From Xenorhabdus doucetiae (GTDB lineage: Bacteria; Pseudomonadota; Gammaproteobacteria; Enterobacterales; Enterobacteriaceae), in the NCBI RefSeq assembly GCF_000968195.1, contig NZ_FO704550.1, forward strand, positions 3,906,001 to 3,970,000: a stretch of 64,000 nt of DNA. Reading direction: 5' to 3'. This document shows positions 63,462 through 64,000 of the stretch, piece after piece. The notes under the pieces were generated by a model, which saw nothing but the letters and a program-made list of their open reading frames with translations, did no database searches and was not told the DNA's origin. The position numbers and the translations under genes were made by a program. Numbering within the stretch: the stretch's first letter is position 1; each line of letters opens with the position of its first letter.

Positions 63462-64000
63462 AATCTACACCCGTATTTAGCCAGTTTGTAAACCAACGTC
63501 CGCTGGGCAATACCCAGACTTTGGGCAATCAATCGGGTGTCGTTACCCAACTGACGCTGACGTTGAACCAACACGGCGCTTTCAAATTCTTCTATGGCCT
63601 TTGGCAGATTATCGATATGACTGTAATCCACGGAGATACGGCTGACGGCCGCCGGGTTTTTCGACTCACTCAGGGAAGCCAGCAGTTCATCCAGTTGTTT
63701 TTCTTTTTGGCGTTGAACCTGAAATACCTGACGGATTTGGCGTAACTGTCCGCGCAGTTGTTCGAGTTCCTGCAATTTTTTCAGGCGATGCTGCATGACG
63801 TGGCAATAGATGCCGAACATGTTTTCATTGTTGATGAAATGCTGGACATGTTCGGCAAAGATGACGATCACACCGCAAGACTGTTCATTGCAGTCAAACA
63901 GGGGGATGCCATATAACCCACAGTTATGCGGCAGTTCTGCAACAAACGTGCGGAAGTGAGGATCATCAATGCGTGCCCCGTGATTCAGGGAATCCCAAAC
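63458..64000 (-). CDS. VasH-like T6SS transcriptional regulator lacking an AAA+ domain, 5' end outside the window
   Basis: The frame is open to the window edge; 180 residues are visible. It has a GAF-like sensory part (LPHNCGLYGIPLFDCNEQSCGVIVIFAEHVQHFINNENMFGIYC), then a coiled-coil (LKKLQELEQLRGQLRQIRQ), then a Fis-type helix-turn-helix at the C-terminus (NDTRLIAQSLGIAQRTLVYKLAKYG). No AAA+ motor lies between them, unlike sigma-54 activators such as VasH. It may bind DNA without contacting sigma-54, or be a shortened relative. The part around FGIYCHVM is the source of the five scars in the island. Confidence 0.82.
   Translation of the reverse strand, partial: VWDSLNHGARIDDPHFRTFVAELPHNCGLYGIPLFDCNEQSCGVIVIFAEHVQHFINNENMFGIYCHVMQHRLKKLQELEQLRGQLRQIRQVFQVQRQKEKQLDELLASLSESKNPAAVSRISVDYSHIDNLPKAIEEFESAVLVQRQRQLGNDTRLIAQSLGIAQRTLVYKLAKYGCRL

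Overview
The window looks like part of a Morganellaceae chromosome of the Xenorhabdus/Photorhabdus type. This is inferred from an AI-2 uptake operon beside a type VI secretion system (T6SS) locus crowded with Rhs toxins, AT-rich immunity genes and SymE-like genes. No rRNA, tRNA, CRISPR array or recognisable transposase is visible.

Layout. Positions 1-2600 (+) hold the end of the lsr operon (lsrD partial, lsrB, lsrF, lsrG). Positions 2670-5229 (-) hold a PLP-dependent decarboxylase, mobB and mobA. From about 5.7 kb to 47.7 kb is an accessory island of decayed and intact copies of one repeated unit. Positions 47.8-64 kb (-) hold the apparently parental, intact T6SS segment. In transcription order it is a Fis-type regulator (running off the right end), a TagO/VasI-like protein, TssA and TssM in 4-nt overlaps. 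A strong terminator follows, then VasL, VgrG, a DcrB/EagR-like chaperone, a PAAR-Rhs toxin and its presumed immunity gene.

The island contains two large near-identical minus-strand effector modules (17.2-25.9 kb and 35.7-44.2 kb). Each runs VgrG, DUF2169 adaptor, PAAR-like protein, Rhs, immunity, and the Rhs tips differ (EndoU-type RNase; DNA/RNA non-specific endonuclease). Smaller remnants are an Rhs fragment with an unassigned tip (9.0 kb), a frameshifted Rhs with an RNase A-like CDI tip and CdiI-like immunity (10.3-13.1 kb), an in-frame TssM-Rhs chimera (28.0-29.9 kb) and a bare toxin tip (32.8 kb). Most immunity genes are followed by the same GCCGGAAGATC hairpin. Five times, a piece of tssM is joined directly to a short piece of the T6SS regulator gene, as if the DNA between (tssM 5' part, tssA, tagO, regulator 3' part) had been deleted from copies of the locus.

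Each of those five scars is followed on the plus strand by a two-gene unit. It holds a SymE-type toxin gene and a second gene whose product looks like two SymE/AbrB-like halves in tandem. The coding parts are nearly identical between copies, but the symE leaders differ just in two hairpin loops, one of which surrounds the ribosome binding site. The longer stem pairs fully (with G-U) only when read as antisense RNA. This suggests a family of self-specific, antisense-controlled toxin units carried on T6SS effector cassettes, and it is the best candidate here for an undescribed system.
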